Positions 28,299 through 36,847 of a DNA stretch of 64,000 bases are shown here, piece after piece. The stretch is from Pseudomonadota bacterium. GTDB lineage: Bacteria > Pseudomonadota > Gammaproteobacteria > Thiotrichales > Thiotrichaceae. The notes beneath the pieces were generated by a model. It was not told where the DNA came from, did not search any database, and saw nothing but the letters and a program-made list of their open reading frames with translations. Location: assembly GCA_002747455.1 (NCBI GenBank), contig PDPG01000043.1, positions 1 through 64,000 on the forward strand, given 5' to 3'. The position numbers and the translations under genes were made by a program. Position 1 is the stretch's first letter. Each line of letters starts with the position of its first letter.

Positions 28299-28814
28299 AT
28301 GACACCGGCAATCAGCCAGGCCGAGCGCGCCAATATCAACTTTAAAATTCATCAATATGAGCATGATCCGACTGTTCAGCATTATGGTGAAGAAGCTGCG
28401 CAAGCGATGGGGGTTGAAGCAAGTCGAGTCTTTAAAACTCTATTGTTTGCATTAAATGGTGAGCCAAAGCAGTTGGCCGTTGCCGTTGTGCCCGTATCCG
28501 GCCAGCTAAACCTGAAGGCGGCGGCGTCGGCACTGGGTGCAAAGAAGGCAGCGATGGCTGATGCAAAAATTGCTCAGAATACAACAGGCTATATTGTGGG
28601 AGGCATTAGCCCGCTTGGACAAAAGAGGAGATTGCCAACGCTCATTGATACGAGCGCATTCACCTTTGACAGTGTGTTTGTCAGTGCTGGACGACGAGGC
28701 CTAGAAATCGAGTTATCTGCGGAAGATTTAATGCGGCTTTGTGATGGTAAAAAGGTAGCTTGCACAGTGCGCTCATGCTCATCGCATACAAATGCTAAAC
28801 TACATGCAAGATGA
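28299..28814 (+). CDS. ybaK: Cys-tRNA(Pro)/Cys-tRNA(Cys) deacylase YbaK
   Basis: 171 residues. YbaK/EbsC hydrolyses Cys wrongly attached to tRNA-Pro in trans. The family blocks are VFKTLLFALNG (with the catalytic Lys), LAVAVVPVSGQLNLKAAA, GYIVGGISPLGQKRRLPTLI and FVSAGRRGLEIELSAEDL. The usual length is about 155-160; the C-terminal tail here (CSSHTNAKLHAR) is slightly longer. GGAGC lies seven bases before the ATG. Confidence 0.92.
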   Translation: MTPAISQAERANINFKIHQYEHDPTVQHYGEEAAQAMGVEASRVFKTLLFALNGEPKQLAVAVVPVSGQLNLKAAASALGAKKAAMADAKIAQNTTGYIVGGISPLGQKRRLPTLIDTSAFTFDSVFVSAGRRGLEIELSAEDLMRLCDGKKVACTVRSCSSHTNAKLHAR

Positions 28815-29131
28815 GAATAGCCACGTGAAACTGATAAATTATTAGTAGCTTTTTTAACCATAGAATTAGGTTATGACAACTTGCTAGACATTTGATGGGT
28901 GGTTATGTTTAATAGCGGTGTATTTAAGGCGTTTTTTGCCGATACCCATAAATTCTTCCCTTTGCATTATTCAGATGGCGGGCGTGTCAATCCGCTATGT
29001 TGGTAGCGTTACTTAAGAATGAGCAGGGTTTTACAATAAGACCTCAATCCAAGGGATTAGAGCGTCACTATACTGTGGTGTTCCTCCCCCAAGAAGACTA
29101 CAGATCAAACATCGATTCAGGAGATGATGCG
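28815..29131 (+). other. Intergenic region before the ankyrin gene
   Basis: 317 bp. A 33-codon frame with GGGTGG upstream runs from ATG 28905 to TAG 29006 but has no recognisable features, so I do not call it. The frame of the ankyrin gene is open further upstream to 28997, but its ribosome-binding site and signal peptide place the start at 29132. Confidence 0.4.
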
Positions 29132-29734
29132 ATGAAAACTCGCAATAAACCCCAGAAAGAAACATTACTTGTGTCGTGTCTGTTTGCCAGTGTGTTATTG
29201 GCAACGGTCATTCCGGCGCAGGCTGCGTTCCAGCCGAGTGTTGAACGAAGTGATGGCAGTATATTATTAACCCCACACAAAACACATAATTACGTCGCAG
29301 ACAGAGAGGCATTGGCTGTTGCTAGGCGTCCTGAGAAAAAAGCCAAGCCGAGGCCTGATCCAAGGGCTTTGCATGCTGCAAGTCTCAGGGGTGATCTAGC
29401 TACGGTGCAAAAACTGGTCAGAGATCGTGTGGATATTCACTATGCCAACAGTGATGGTGAAACTGCATTGCACATGGCTGCGTCCCGTGGGCACTTGCCT
29501 GTGGTCATTTTCTTAATTAGCCAGGGAGCCTATATTAATGCGCGTACTCGTGGGAATTGGATTCCACTGCACCATGCAGTGCGCTTTAATCGCCAGAGAG
29601 TGGCAAGCTATCTGCTGGCAAAAGGGGCGCCGGCTAATTTCAGAACATCGGATGGTGTTGATAGCTTGGATATTGCCCGAGCGATGGGCAATCGGAAAAT
29701 GATTGATTTAGTAGGCTACTATATGCGTCGGTAA
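29132..29734 (+). CDS. Exported ankyrin-repeat protein
   Basis: 200 residues from ATG 29132, preceded by AGGAG eight bases upstream. Residues 1-31 form a signal peptide (KTRNKPQK, hydrophobic core, IPAQA-A). After a basic linker (RRPEKKAKPRPD) come three to four ankyrin repeats from about residue 85: ALHAASLRGDLATVQKLV, GETALHMAASRGHLPVVIFL, WIPLHHAVRFNRQRVASYLL and VDSLDIARAMGNRKMIDLV. Ankyrin repeats bind proteins; a small periplasmic one might chaperone or inhibit a partner, as known for AnkB next to catalase. No partner gene is obvious here. Confidence 0.8.
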   Translation: MKTRNKPQKETLLVSCLFASVLLATVIPAQAAFQPSVERSDGSILLTPHKTHNYVADREALAVARRPEKKAKPRPDPRALHAASLRGDLATVQKLVRDRVDIHYANSDGETALHMAASRGHLPVVIFLISQGAYINARTRGNWIPLHHAVRFNRQRVASYLLAKGAPANFRTSDGVDSLDIARAMGNRKMIDLVGYYMRR

Positions 29735-29797
29735 CGATACATAGATAAAATATTATTTTGTTGCCTGCGCTACTATTTGCAGGGGTTTCGGCAGTTG

Positions 29798-29888
29798 TAC
29801 CATTTCCATTAAATGTTGGTACTCTCTACGTAGTTTGTGTCGGGTTTGGAAGATAATGTCTGCTATCACAATTTAATGGGATCGGTAT
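29798..29888 (+). mobile_element. MITE-like element, copy 2 of 3
   Basis: 91 bp, over 85% like the other two copies by eye. It begins TACCATTTCCATTAAAT and ends ATTTAATGGGATCGGTAT, an imperfect inverted repeat. It is immediately followed by the C-terminal remnant of a TauE/SafE-like gene, which suggests that this insertion, or a deletion starting at it, removed the rest of that gene. Confidence 0.75.
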
Positions 29889-29889
29889 C

Positions 29890-30015
29890 ACCTCGTATCT
29901 GGGTGGGAAACTGGCGTTGCGACTTGGTGATGAATTCATTCGTCGGATGCTAGTGCTGGTTTTAGTCCTGATGCTGCTTGCGAATGTACTCGAGCTATTT
30001 GTAGGCCAAGCCTGA
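29890..30015 (+). pseudogene. C-terminal remnant of a TauE/SafE (TSUP) family exporter
   Basis: 41 codons open from the edge of MITE copy 2 to TGA at 30013-30015: TSYLGGKLALRLGDEFIRRM followed by a hydrophobic helix LVLVLVLMLLANVLELF. The G-x-x-L-A-L-R...F-I-R-R then last helix pattern is the usual C-terminus of sulfite/sulfonate exporter TauE/SafE proteins (normally about 250 residues, eight helices). No start codon or upstream part exists; the same frame hits a stop inside the element. It is a relic, not a gene. Confidence 0.6.
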
Positions 30016-30025
30016 TTCATTGTCC

Positions 30026-30796
30026 TTATTGATATAAAGGGATGGGCTGGATTGAGCCTTTGCGTTTAATCCGCACACTACCGTCCGCTGAAGGATTACC
30101 CCCCGCCGCAGAGCGGAGCAGATTGTTCAACAAGGGCGGAACGCCCGGTTTAGCTTTGGCCAGTACATCGGCCTGATATTGCCATTGGCTGTTAATGCTG
30201 GTTGTGCCATTCAGCGCCAGCGGTGCGTCGGTAGATTCAATATCGGCGGTAATGGTGTCATCCTGTGAGTGGATGTCTGCGCGATAATTACCGGGCGCTA
30301 AGCGAATCGGAAAAGTCAGCGTCCCCTGAGTCCAGTTGAGTACACCATTAATGACCGGAAATTCGGCAGGGCTCAGCTCTGCGTCATTGATCAATCCCTG
30401 AAACTTGCCACCCACCTTCGCCATTGGCTGAATGCGTGTGATCAGGCTGGCATCGGCTTCAAACTTGACATCAGTCAGGCGTATCGTGCGGTCGTAAGCG
30501 TAGGCGGCTAAACCAGCAGCAGTTAGCTGCGCACCGTCTATGTTGACATCCGATACCAACGATAAACTGGTCAGACTCTTTAGTGGGCGCACCTTCCAGT
30601 TCACTTCACCCAAATCAAAGCCATTAATCTGAAGGTTTCTGGCTGCCCCATTCCAAATAGTGCCACTACCACCGGAGATCACAATGTTCGGTGCAGCTTG
30701 TTGAATATAAGGGGCGACAAATGCGGTTGGTGTTAGCCAGATTGCAGTGATGATGAACGTGACTAAGCCCAGCAGAATGAGTTTAAAAATCTTCAC
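30026..30796 (-). CDS. gspN: Type II secretion system protein N
   Basis: 256 residues, the family's usual length. One N-terminal TM helix (about 5-27), then a periplasmic beta-rich domain with the typical GTIWNGAARNLQINGFDLGEV (core GTIWNGAA) and VNWKVRPL segment. GspN is an accessory component of some T2SS. Its start overlaps the end of gspM by four bases (ATGA). It is last in the slt-gspK-L-M-N run. Confidence 0.88.
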   Translation of the reverse strand: MKIFKLILLGLVTFIITAIWLTPTAFVAPYIQQAAPNIVISGGSGTIWNGAARNLQINGFDLGEVNWKVRPLKSLTSLSLVSDVNIDGAQLTAAGLAAYAYDRTIRLTDVKFEADASLITRIQPMAKVGGKFQGLINDAELSPAEFPVINGVLNWTQGTLTFPIRLAPGNYRADIHSQDDTITADIESTDAPLALNGTTSINSQWQYQADVLAKAKPGVPPLLNNLLRSAAGGNPSADGSVRIKRKGSIQPIPLYQ

Positions 30797-31275
30797 TGTG
30801 CCTCCAGTGTCAGGCTAACATTCACCTTGCCAGCGTCCTTGGTGGGTTTGATGGATAATGCTTTTACAGCCAGTCCGTATTTGGTTTCAATATCAAACAG
30901 GAAGCGCATGACATTATCGGCTTCTGCGCCACGCAGGTTTAGTTTAACAGTACGGCTATTTGGCGCACTCATCACGCCTAGCGCGGTGCGCAGTCGCCAA
31001 GTTCTCAAGGCACTTTCTACTTTTTGTTGAGGGTTGCCCTTATTGACAGATTTATGGCTGCCTGAGTGTTTTTTCAGCGTTTTGATTTCGGCACTTTGCT
31101 GACGCATTCGCTCCAAAATAGCGGTACGGTCTTTGATTTGCTCATCCAATACACCGTGCTTTTTTATCATGGGTTGCAACAGCAGTAACCATAATAACAG
31201 CAGGGGCACTACTATCGCACCAATGGTAACGATGGTTTTCTCGCGGGAGCTGAGCATCATAAACCATTGCTTCAT
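30793..31275 (-). CDS. gspM: Type II secretion system protein M
   Basis: 160 residues. Short cytosolic start, TM helix at about 16-38 (TIVTIGAIVVPLLLLWLLLL), a coiled-coil-prone segment and a ferredoxin-like periplasmic domain ending in ALSIKPTKDAGKVNVSLTLEAQ (end segment VNVSLTLEAQ). GspM forms the inner-membrane platform with GspL and GspC/F/E. It overlaps gspL and gspN by four bases each, consistent with translational coupling. Confidence 0.88.
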   Translation of the reverse strand: MKQWFMMLSSREKTIVTIGAIVVPLLLLWLLLLQPMIKKHGVLDEQIKDRTAILERMRQQSAEIKTLKKHSGSHKSVNKGNPQQKVESALRTWRLRTALGVMSAPNSRTVKLNLRGAEADNVMRFLFDIETKYGLAVKALSIKPTKDAGKVNVSLTLEAQ

Positions 31276-32474
31276 TTTGCCTCCCGAAGAGTGAGCGTTG
31301 AGGCAACATTATTTGCAGTGGTCTTCGAGGAGCCAATAGTGACATCAAGCTGGCGCTTTGCTGCGGCTTGTTTAAATTGATCTAACATACCGATGTTTGG
31401 CGTTTCGACCTTAATGCTCAGATTATTACGCTTAAACATCATTTCCTTAATGTTCATTTTGGGAAACTGCTTCAGTAGCGGCGCAGCAAGGGCAATGGCT
31501 GGCAACGGTGAAATACTGGAGTCACTTAAACCGCCTTGTAGCTGCGCGACCAAACTGGACATGGAAGACATTTGACTATCAGGATCATTCAGTTTGCCAC
31601 CCGGAATAGTGCTACGGTAAATCTTATTAATTTCCGCTTCGAGTGCATCCAGCTTGTTCTGTGCCTGATTATTTTGCCACATGAACATTCCGAGCCATGT
31701 GAGTAATAGCAAGCCGCCGATAGCCGCAACGGGTTTCCAGGGAGTCCAGTTAATGTTCTTGAGCGCACTTTCACCCCGGCTGTAGTTATTCAGTAAGTTC
31801 AGCTCAAGTGTGGGTTGAATGTCCGAGTAACGAACCAGTGTATGTGCTGTCCCCGCGCGAATATCAATATCTTGTCCGTGCAACAGGCGTGTGATGCGGA
31901 GGCTGTCACCACTGACATAAAGTGCTTCGGGGGGATTTTCTTCCAATTCTGAAGGCAGGATGTAATCCAATACATCTAAGGCGCACGCAAAGCCACCAAA
32001 GGTCGTTTGGCGCACTTGAGCTTCGTCTTCACCGACATAAACGAACCAGCCTTGTTGCTCCACCGGAAGTGAGAAAATTGCCGGGAGTATGTAATGGGCG
32101 CTAATGTCGTGAGATTTTAGAAAATCAACCCAGAAGGCAAGTCGCTCGCGCTTGATAACCGCTGCCTTAACCGTTGCATCATCTGCTTCCCGATAGGCGC
32201 TAAAGTGCAGATTGTCGATGTCCTCTGCCAGAGATTCTTCCAGCGCAAACGGTAATGCCTGAAGCATTTGTTTTTTGCTCTTGCTGGGTATGAGCGTTTC
32301 AGCCAACGAGACTTCAGTATTCGGGATTAATAAAACAACTTTATTGCCACGCTGCTGCTTGCGGATGCTGTCCCAATCGGCACTGGCAAAGCTCGCTTCT
32401 GTATTTTTATTGCTGATGGTCGCACAAAGAGGTTCGGCATCCGGTGTCGTGAGTTTGATGATAAGAAGCTGCAT
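31272..32474 (-). CDS. gspL: Type II secretion system protein L
   Basis: 400 residues. An N-terminal actin-like cytoplasmic domain (about 1-235, with LPFALEESLAEDIDNLHF), one TM helix near 248-266 (VAAIGGLLLLTWLGMFMW) and a periplasmic ferredoxin-like domain. GspL recruits the secretion ATPase GspE to the membrane. The start overlaps the gspK stop by one base (TAATG) and its end overlaps gspM. Confidence 0.9.
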   Translation of the reverse strand: MQLLIIKLTTPDAEPLCATISNKNTEASFASADWDSIRKQQRGNKVVLLIPNTEVSLAETLIPSKSKKQMLQALPFALEESLAEDIDNLHFSAYREADDATVKAAVIKRERLAFWVDFLKSHDISAHYILPAIFSLPVEQQGWFVYVGEDEAQVRQTTFGGFACALDVLDYILPSELEENPPEALYVSGDSLRITRLLHGQDIDIRAGTAHTLVRYSDIQPTLELNLLNNYSRGESALKNINWTPWKPVAAIGGLLLLTWLGMFMWQNNQAQNKLDALEAEINKIYRSTIPGGKLNDPDSQMSSMSSLVAQLQGGLSDSSISPLPAIALAAPLLKQFPKMNIKEMMFKRNNLSIKVETPNIGMLDQFKQAAAKRQLDVTIGSSKTTANNVASTLTLREAK

Positions 32475-33574
32475 TATTCTTTTGCTTTGACAATTTGTTG
32501 GTTGCTGAAGTCCCTGGAAACAACGGTAACTTTACCATCTTTTCGATGCAGAATACTATTGATATACAGGCGGGCGGTGCCTATGTTGATTTCACCTTGC
32601 AAAAGAAAATAGTCAGTGGTGGCCGACAAAAATTGTTGGTAGACTTCTGGTGAATCGCCTTCGGTAGCACTGCGAACGACCTCCAACTCCATGAAGTCAT
32701 TGAGTCCCTGAAATGGATTTTCATCGCGTACAGAGATGATGTTTTCGGCAGCTTCTGGCGTGAAGCCTAGCGCCTGAAATACTTCCATGCTGGCGGTATT
32801 TACATTAACGGCTGTGTACTCAGGTAATACACAAATATAGGGGCGCAGTAGCTCGAATGCTTCTTTATCAATGCCTTTAAGCAGGCGCAGCTCAGTTTCA
32901 TTGACTAGCAAACTGTCGGCGGCATTATAGGGTGGGTCTAGGGTTTGGTAATAATCAGACTCTGCGCCAGTCTCGGAGGTATTGGAGTCCCCGTCAATCC
33001 AGTCCGTGACCATGTCGGCGAAGTTTCTTGCAGGGCCGATTTTTTCCTCTGTATCAATGGTTTGCAGGAGTTTCTCGGTACGAAGTTTGGCAATAATATA
33101 ACGGTTTTGATCCGCCCGGATGCGTCGCTCTTCTTCGGTTAGCGGTGCTCGTGTACTTTCTTCATCCTCATCTTCTGTAATCGGGCGTTCCGGTGGGTAT
33201 AGGTTGTTGAGATTCAGTCTCGCCTGTAAATCAAATAAACGACCAGTCATGACCCCACCTGGAATCGGGATGGGTGGGATTTCTGTGGCCCATGCTTCGG
33301 TTAGGTCGTCCGTATCCGGCGAATCCTCCGCATCTTTGTTCAGTATGGTTCGCGCCCAGTCTTCTAAGCCAGTGGCATAAGGGTAAATCTGCTCCAGATT
33401 GCTAATGTTCACGGCCAGGCGGGTGTGTAATTGCTGTCGGAACATAATGTTGACGGCAATGCCCATTGCGATACTCATAATGACCAGTGCAATCAGCAAG
33501 GCTGCACCACGCTGTTTAGTGGGTGCTGTCGGAAAACTTCGCCTTTGCCGCAGTGGGCTGTGATGACTAGACAT
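32474..33574 (-). CDS. gspK: Type II secretion minor pseudopilin GspK
   Basis: 366 residues. A prepilin-type leader is seen at about 20-45: KQRGAALLIALVIMSIAMGI, with Gly before the cleavage site; the residue at +5 is Ile or Leu rather than Glu, as is typical for GspK. The large periplasmic insertion contains acidic, calcium-binding-like stretches. GspK caps the pseudopilus tip with GspI and GspJ. It starts on the last base of the slt stop codon (TGATG). The other gsp genes (C to J) are not in this window. Confidence 0.9.
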   Translation of the reverse strand: MSSHHSPLRQRRSFPTAPTKQRGAALLIALVIMSIAMGIAVNIMFRQQLHTRLAVNISNLEQIYPYATGLEDWARTILNKDAEDSPDTDDLTEAWATEIPPIPIPGGVMTGRLFDLQARLNLNNLYPPERPITEDEDEESTRAPLTEEERRIRADQNRYIIAKLRTEKLLQTIDTEEKIGPARNFADMVTDWIDGDSNTSETGAESDYYQTLDPPYNAADSLLVNETELRLLKGIDKEAFELLRPYICVLPEYTAVNVNTASMEVFQALGFTPEAAENIISVRDENPFQGLNDFMELEVVRSATEGDSPEVYQQFLSATTDYFLLQGEINIGTARLYINSILHRKDGKVTVVSRDFSNQQIVKAKE

Positions 33575-35478
33575 CAGGGCTTGATCGGGCTAAGGCGTTT
33601 GCTCAAGCGGGTCACTTTTTCCTCAGAACCGATGAGTTTGTATTCGTAGATTGTCATATAAGCCATCACTGCCTGCACATAATTGCGGGTTTCATTGAAT
33701 GGGATGCTCTCTACCCAGCGGGCTGCTTCCAGCTCATAATCCGGTGCCCACTTTGGGATGCGGTGTGGGCCGGCATTGTATGAGGCGGTTGCCAGTGCAT
33801 AGTTGCCATTGAATTTTTTCAGCAATGTTTGTAGGTATTTGGTGCCGAGGCGGATATTAGTGGTAGGGTCAAATGTGTCGGTTTTACTAAGTCGCCTCAT
33901 CCCCAAGCTGCGTGCAACTTGTTTAGCGGTTGATGGGATCAACTGCATCAGCCCCTGTGCCTTGGCGTGGGATACAATGCTCGGATCGAAGGCACTTTCT
34001 CTGCGCGCAACGCCATAAACCAAAGCGGGGTGAACACCTAGTTCTTCCGCAGCTTTGCGAATAATCTCCTCATAAGCCATTGGGAAGCGCAACTCCACCT
34101 GATTCCAGTCTTTGGTCTTGGAAATGGTCAGGATGGCGGTGAAATGGTGATGATATTGCTGGGCCAGTTTGGCCGCTGCCAGCATTTGTTCTTTATTGCG
34201 ATTGTTCAGGGCAAAAAACCACTCTGCGCGACCTTCTGCTTTCATATCAACCGCTAATAACTCAAGTGCCCGTTGGATTGCGGGTTCCTTTTCCAAGGCG
34301 GGAATGAGTTGGTCAATATCGAGTGCTGGTTGTTCTAAAACAGAATAGGGCAGTCCCAAGTGGTCGGCGGCTAAAAAGCCATAAAAAGAGGCGTTGTGAC
34401 TGAGTGATTTATAAAGCTCCAATGCCTCGTTATTTTGTTTGGTGGCTTCCAACGCTCTGGCACGCCAGTACTTCCAGTTGCTTGCGTTCTGTTCGTCCTT
34501 GGGCAGCGCGGCAATGGCATCTAGCAAGGTTTTCCAGTCCCCCTCGCGCAATGCAATCCGCGCCAACCATTCATTGGCTTTGACATCACGATACTCTTCT
34601 GGAATTGAGGCCAAGGCAATTAGCGCATGAGACTCGTGATCCAAGGCATCGCGTACCGCAATATAACGACTAATTTCTGCTTGTTGCGCGGTGTCAAATT
34701 CATAGTTTTTCAATGCAGTTTTAAATTGCGCTTTGGCTGCATCCGTATCCTTGCGGGCGATGCGCTTAATTGCATAAGCCACAACATCACGGCTGCGCGC
34801 ATTGTCATCCGCAAGAATAGCTTTTTTGAGTGCTTTCTGGGGTTTGCGTCGTGCCAGAACCCAAATATTAACCAATGCCTGATCTTTTTTGCTCAAGTTT
34901 TTGGATAAGCTTTTTGCCAGGCTAGTGGCGCCCCGATGCATGGCGAGCTTAATGCGCCGCCAATAGTCCTTATCGCTCAGTTGTTTGTTGTTCTTTAGTA
35001 GTCGGAATAAACCATCACATTGCTTGGGGCGATCCCGACCCGACATCCAAATTGCCTTGCCATCTGCCAGTGCTTGTGTGGTGTCCCCCAGCTCTATGCG
35101 TGCCTGAATGTGTAAGCACCTCGCTTTGATGCTGTTGTCACCTTGCTGGAGTAAGGTGAAAGTCTGCCCCCACTGAGCTTCTTGGTTATAACGCTCCATC
35201 AGGTGTACTTTGAGCTTGCTGCTCAGTGGTGAGTCGGCATAATCCCGAATGAATGCTTCAATACTTTGAGTTGAAGTACCGGGCAGGTTATGAACAATCC
35301 GTTCATATTCCAGATAAGGGTAAAGCGGGTAGTCTTTAAGCACTGCAATATTTGCAGACTTGCCCGCCTTAACTTTTGCATAGAGCGTTTTAAACTGTTC
35401 GCGTTCCTGCTCCCCAGCGAAAGAAAGTGGCCCTGTACATAATGCGAGTAACAGCAAGGTATAACGAATGAGAGGCAT
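33574..35478 (-). CDS. slt: Soluble lytic murein transglycosylase Slt
   Basis: 634 residues, the usual Slt70 length. A signal peptide (LIRYTLLLLALCTGPLSFAG) precedes the superhelical U- and L-domains (tetratricopeptide-like helical pairs, to about 470). The catalytic SLT domain has the catalytic Glu near 494 in GVARRESAFDP, then AQGLMQLIPSTAK and TASYNAGPHRI. The enzyme cleaves the MurNAc-GlcNAc bond in peptidoglycan, forming anhydro-MurNAc. It is the first gene of a run with gspKLMN, with a one-base stop/start overlap to gspK. Confidence 0.93.
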   Translation of the reverse strand: MPLIRYTLLLLALCTGPLSFAGEQEREQFKTLYAKVKAGKSANIAVLKDYPLYPYLEYERIVHNLPGTSTQSIEAFIRDYADSPLSSKLKVHLMERYNQEAQWGQTFTLLQQGDNSIKARCLHIQARIELGDTTQALADGKAIWMSGRDRPKQCDGLFRLLKNNKQLSDKDYWRRIKLAMHRGATSLAKSLSKNLSKKDQALVNIWVLARRKPQKALKKAILADDNARSRDVVAYAIKRIARKDTDAAKAQFKTALKNYEFDTAQQAEISRYIAVRDALDHESHALIALASIPEEYRDVKANEWLARIALREGDWKTLLDAIAALPKDEQNASNWKYWRARALEATKQNNEALELYKSLSHNASFYGFLAADHLGLPYSVLEQPALDIDQLIPALEKEPAIQRALELLAVDMKAEGRAEWFFALNNRNKEQMLAAAKLAQQYHHHFTAILTISKTKDWNQVELRFPMAYEEIIRKAAEELGVHPALVYGVARRESAFDPSIVSHAKAQGLMQLIPSTAKQVARSLGMRRLSKTDTFDPTTNIRLGTKYLQTLLKKFNGNYALATASYNAGPHRIPKWAPDYELEAARWVESIPFNETRNYVQAVMAYMTIYEYKLIGSEEKVTRLSKRLSPIKP

Positions 35479-35554
35479 TTGACACCTTAGATTTTTATAA
35501 TAATTCCCGTCGCTATCATCTCACTTTGCGTCATAGCGGTGCAATGTTTGAAGA

Positions 35555-36454
35555 TTACAAATTAGCCAGTGCTGACAAGTAGCGTTGGTAGCGGCTCTTT
35601 GAGATATTCCCGTCTTCTACAGACTGTCGGATGGCACATTGCGGCTCATGGTTATGCGTACAATTGCTAAACTTGCAGTTGTTAAAATAGGGCCTAAACT
35701 CCCGATAACCATTGGCAAGCTTCACGGGGTCAAGATTATCAGGCATATAATCGCGCACGCCCGGCGAGTCGATGAGGTAACTATCGTCGCCGAGTTCGTA
35801 TAAATCAGCCGTAGTTGTGGTATGCCGACCCTCGCCAGAATCAGAAATTTCCGCTGTGAGAATGTGTGCCTTGGGAATGATCTGGTTGGCAATAGAGGAT
35901 TTTCCAACGCCAGAACGCCCCAGCAAAATGTTCGTTTTACCTTTTATCAATTCTTTTAGTTGGGCAATACCTTCGCCGCTATTGGCATTGACGTGGAGCA
36001 CTGGATAGTCGATGTTCTCATATTCACTGAGCGCCTCCCAGTCGGATGTTTTCGCGTATTGCTCGGCAAGGTCGTGCTTATTAATAACAATCACTACCTC
36101 GGCATTGAGTAGCTCGGCGGCGATAATGTAGCGATCCACCAAATCCCAAAAAGGTTCGGGCAGCCACGCACTGACAATAATAAGCTGATCAACATTGGCG
36201 GCAATCGTGCGGGGCTTGCCACGGTAGGTTGTGCGGGTAATGGCGTTTTTACGCTGATGAATGTTGTCGATACGGGCGGTACCGGTTGGGTTACTTTGCC
36301 AGTCTACCCAGTCGCCGCAAGCAACATTTTCGAGTTTACGTTTCGGGGTGCATCGGATATCAGTGTTATCCTCGCAACGCACCAACACTTGCGCACCAAA
36401 CCGGGTAATGACCCGGCCAGTGCCCTTTACGGTGTTATGAGTATCGGTACTCAT
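35555..36454 (-). CDS. rsgA: Ribosome small subunit biogenesis GTPase RsgA
   Basis: 299 residues. RsgA is a circularly permuted GTPase that assists late 30S maturation. The OB-fold domain is at 1-90 (GRVITRFGAQVLVRCE); the G motifs appear in permuted order: NKHD (G4), then GRSGVGKSSI (G1) and DSPGVRDY (G3). The C-terminal zinc knuckle is Cys-x5-Cys-x-His...Cys (NNCKFSNCTHNHEPQC). The N-terminus is shorter than in E. coli. Confidence 0.95.
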   Translation of the reverse strand: MSTDTHNTVKGTGRVITRFGAQVLVRCEDNTDIRCTPKRKLENVACGDWVDWQSNPTGTARIDNIHQRKNAITRTTYRGKPRTIAANVDQLIIVSAWLPEPFWDLVDRYIIAAELLNAEVVIVINKHDLAEQYAKTSDWEALSEYENIDYPVLHVNANSGEGIAQLKELIKGKTNILLGRSGVGKSSIANQIIPKAHILTAEISDSGEGRHTTTTADLYELGDDSYLIDSPGVRDYMPDNLDPVKLANGYREFRPYFNNCKFSNCTHNHEPQCAIRQSVEDGNISKSRYQRYLSALANL

Positions 36455-36494
36455 GTGAGCCGATAACTATGATGCATGGTGGTTCAATGGCATG

Positions 36495-36785
36495 TTATTC
36501 CCCATTAGCCGGAAATGCGTAGTATTGCTTGTTTAAGTAAGCCACCACGTCGTGAATCTCGGTATCAAACCAATTCGTGTTCAGGTTGGAGTCGCACAGT
36601 CTAACCTGTGCATCCAATGCTTTTAAATTCTTTACCTTACGGTCAGCGGCGGTGAATACCTCCGTACCGTGGCATGACAGGCATTCTGAGGCGGTGAACA
36701 GCTTTTCACCATTGGTGACGTCACCTGCGGCGAAGCTGCTTCCCATAAGGGCAAGTGTAGCGGCGGCTATTATTTTACGGAACAT
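36495..36785 (-). CDS. Small periplasmic c-type cytochrome
   Basis: 96 residues from ATG 36785, which has GGGAG seven bases upstream (the frame extends eight codons further). A signal peptide (MFRKIIAAATLALMGSSFAA) precedes a single haem c site CLSCH near residue 36. The rest has the W-F-D-T-E-I-H-D-V-V-A-Y-L-N pattern, a C-terminal helix typical of class I cytochromes. The distal axial ligand (usually Met) is not obvious. Probably a soluble electron carrier; partner unknown. Confidence 0.78.
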   Translation of the reverse strand: MFRKIIAAATLALMGSSFAAGDVTNGEKLFTASECLSCHGTEVFTAADRKVKNLKALDAQVRLCDSNLNTNWFDTEIHDVVAYLNKQYYAFPANGE

Positions 36786-36847
36786 TATTTTCTCCCAATT
36801 AAATATCATCCAGCCGCCTTATTGCCATTATCACAAAGTCATTAGAC

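Noticed and set aside
28905..29006. 33-codon ORF with GGGTGG upstream
   Set aside because: Too short, no recognisable feature, and immediately followed by the ankyrin leader; kept only as a note.
29826..30020. 64-codon minus-strand frame over MITE copy 2
   Set aside because: It runs through the short repeat element and the exporter relic; the same peptide words appear at copy 1 only because the repeat is shared.
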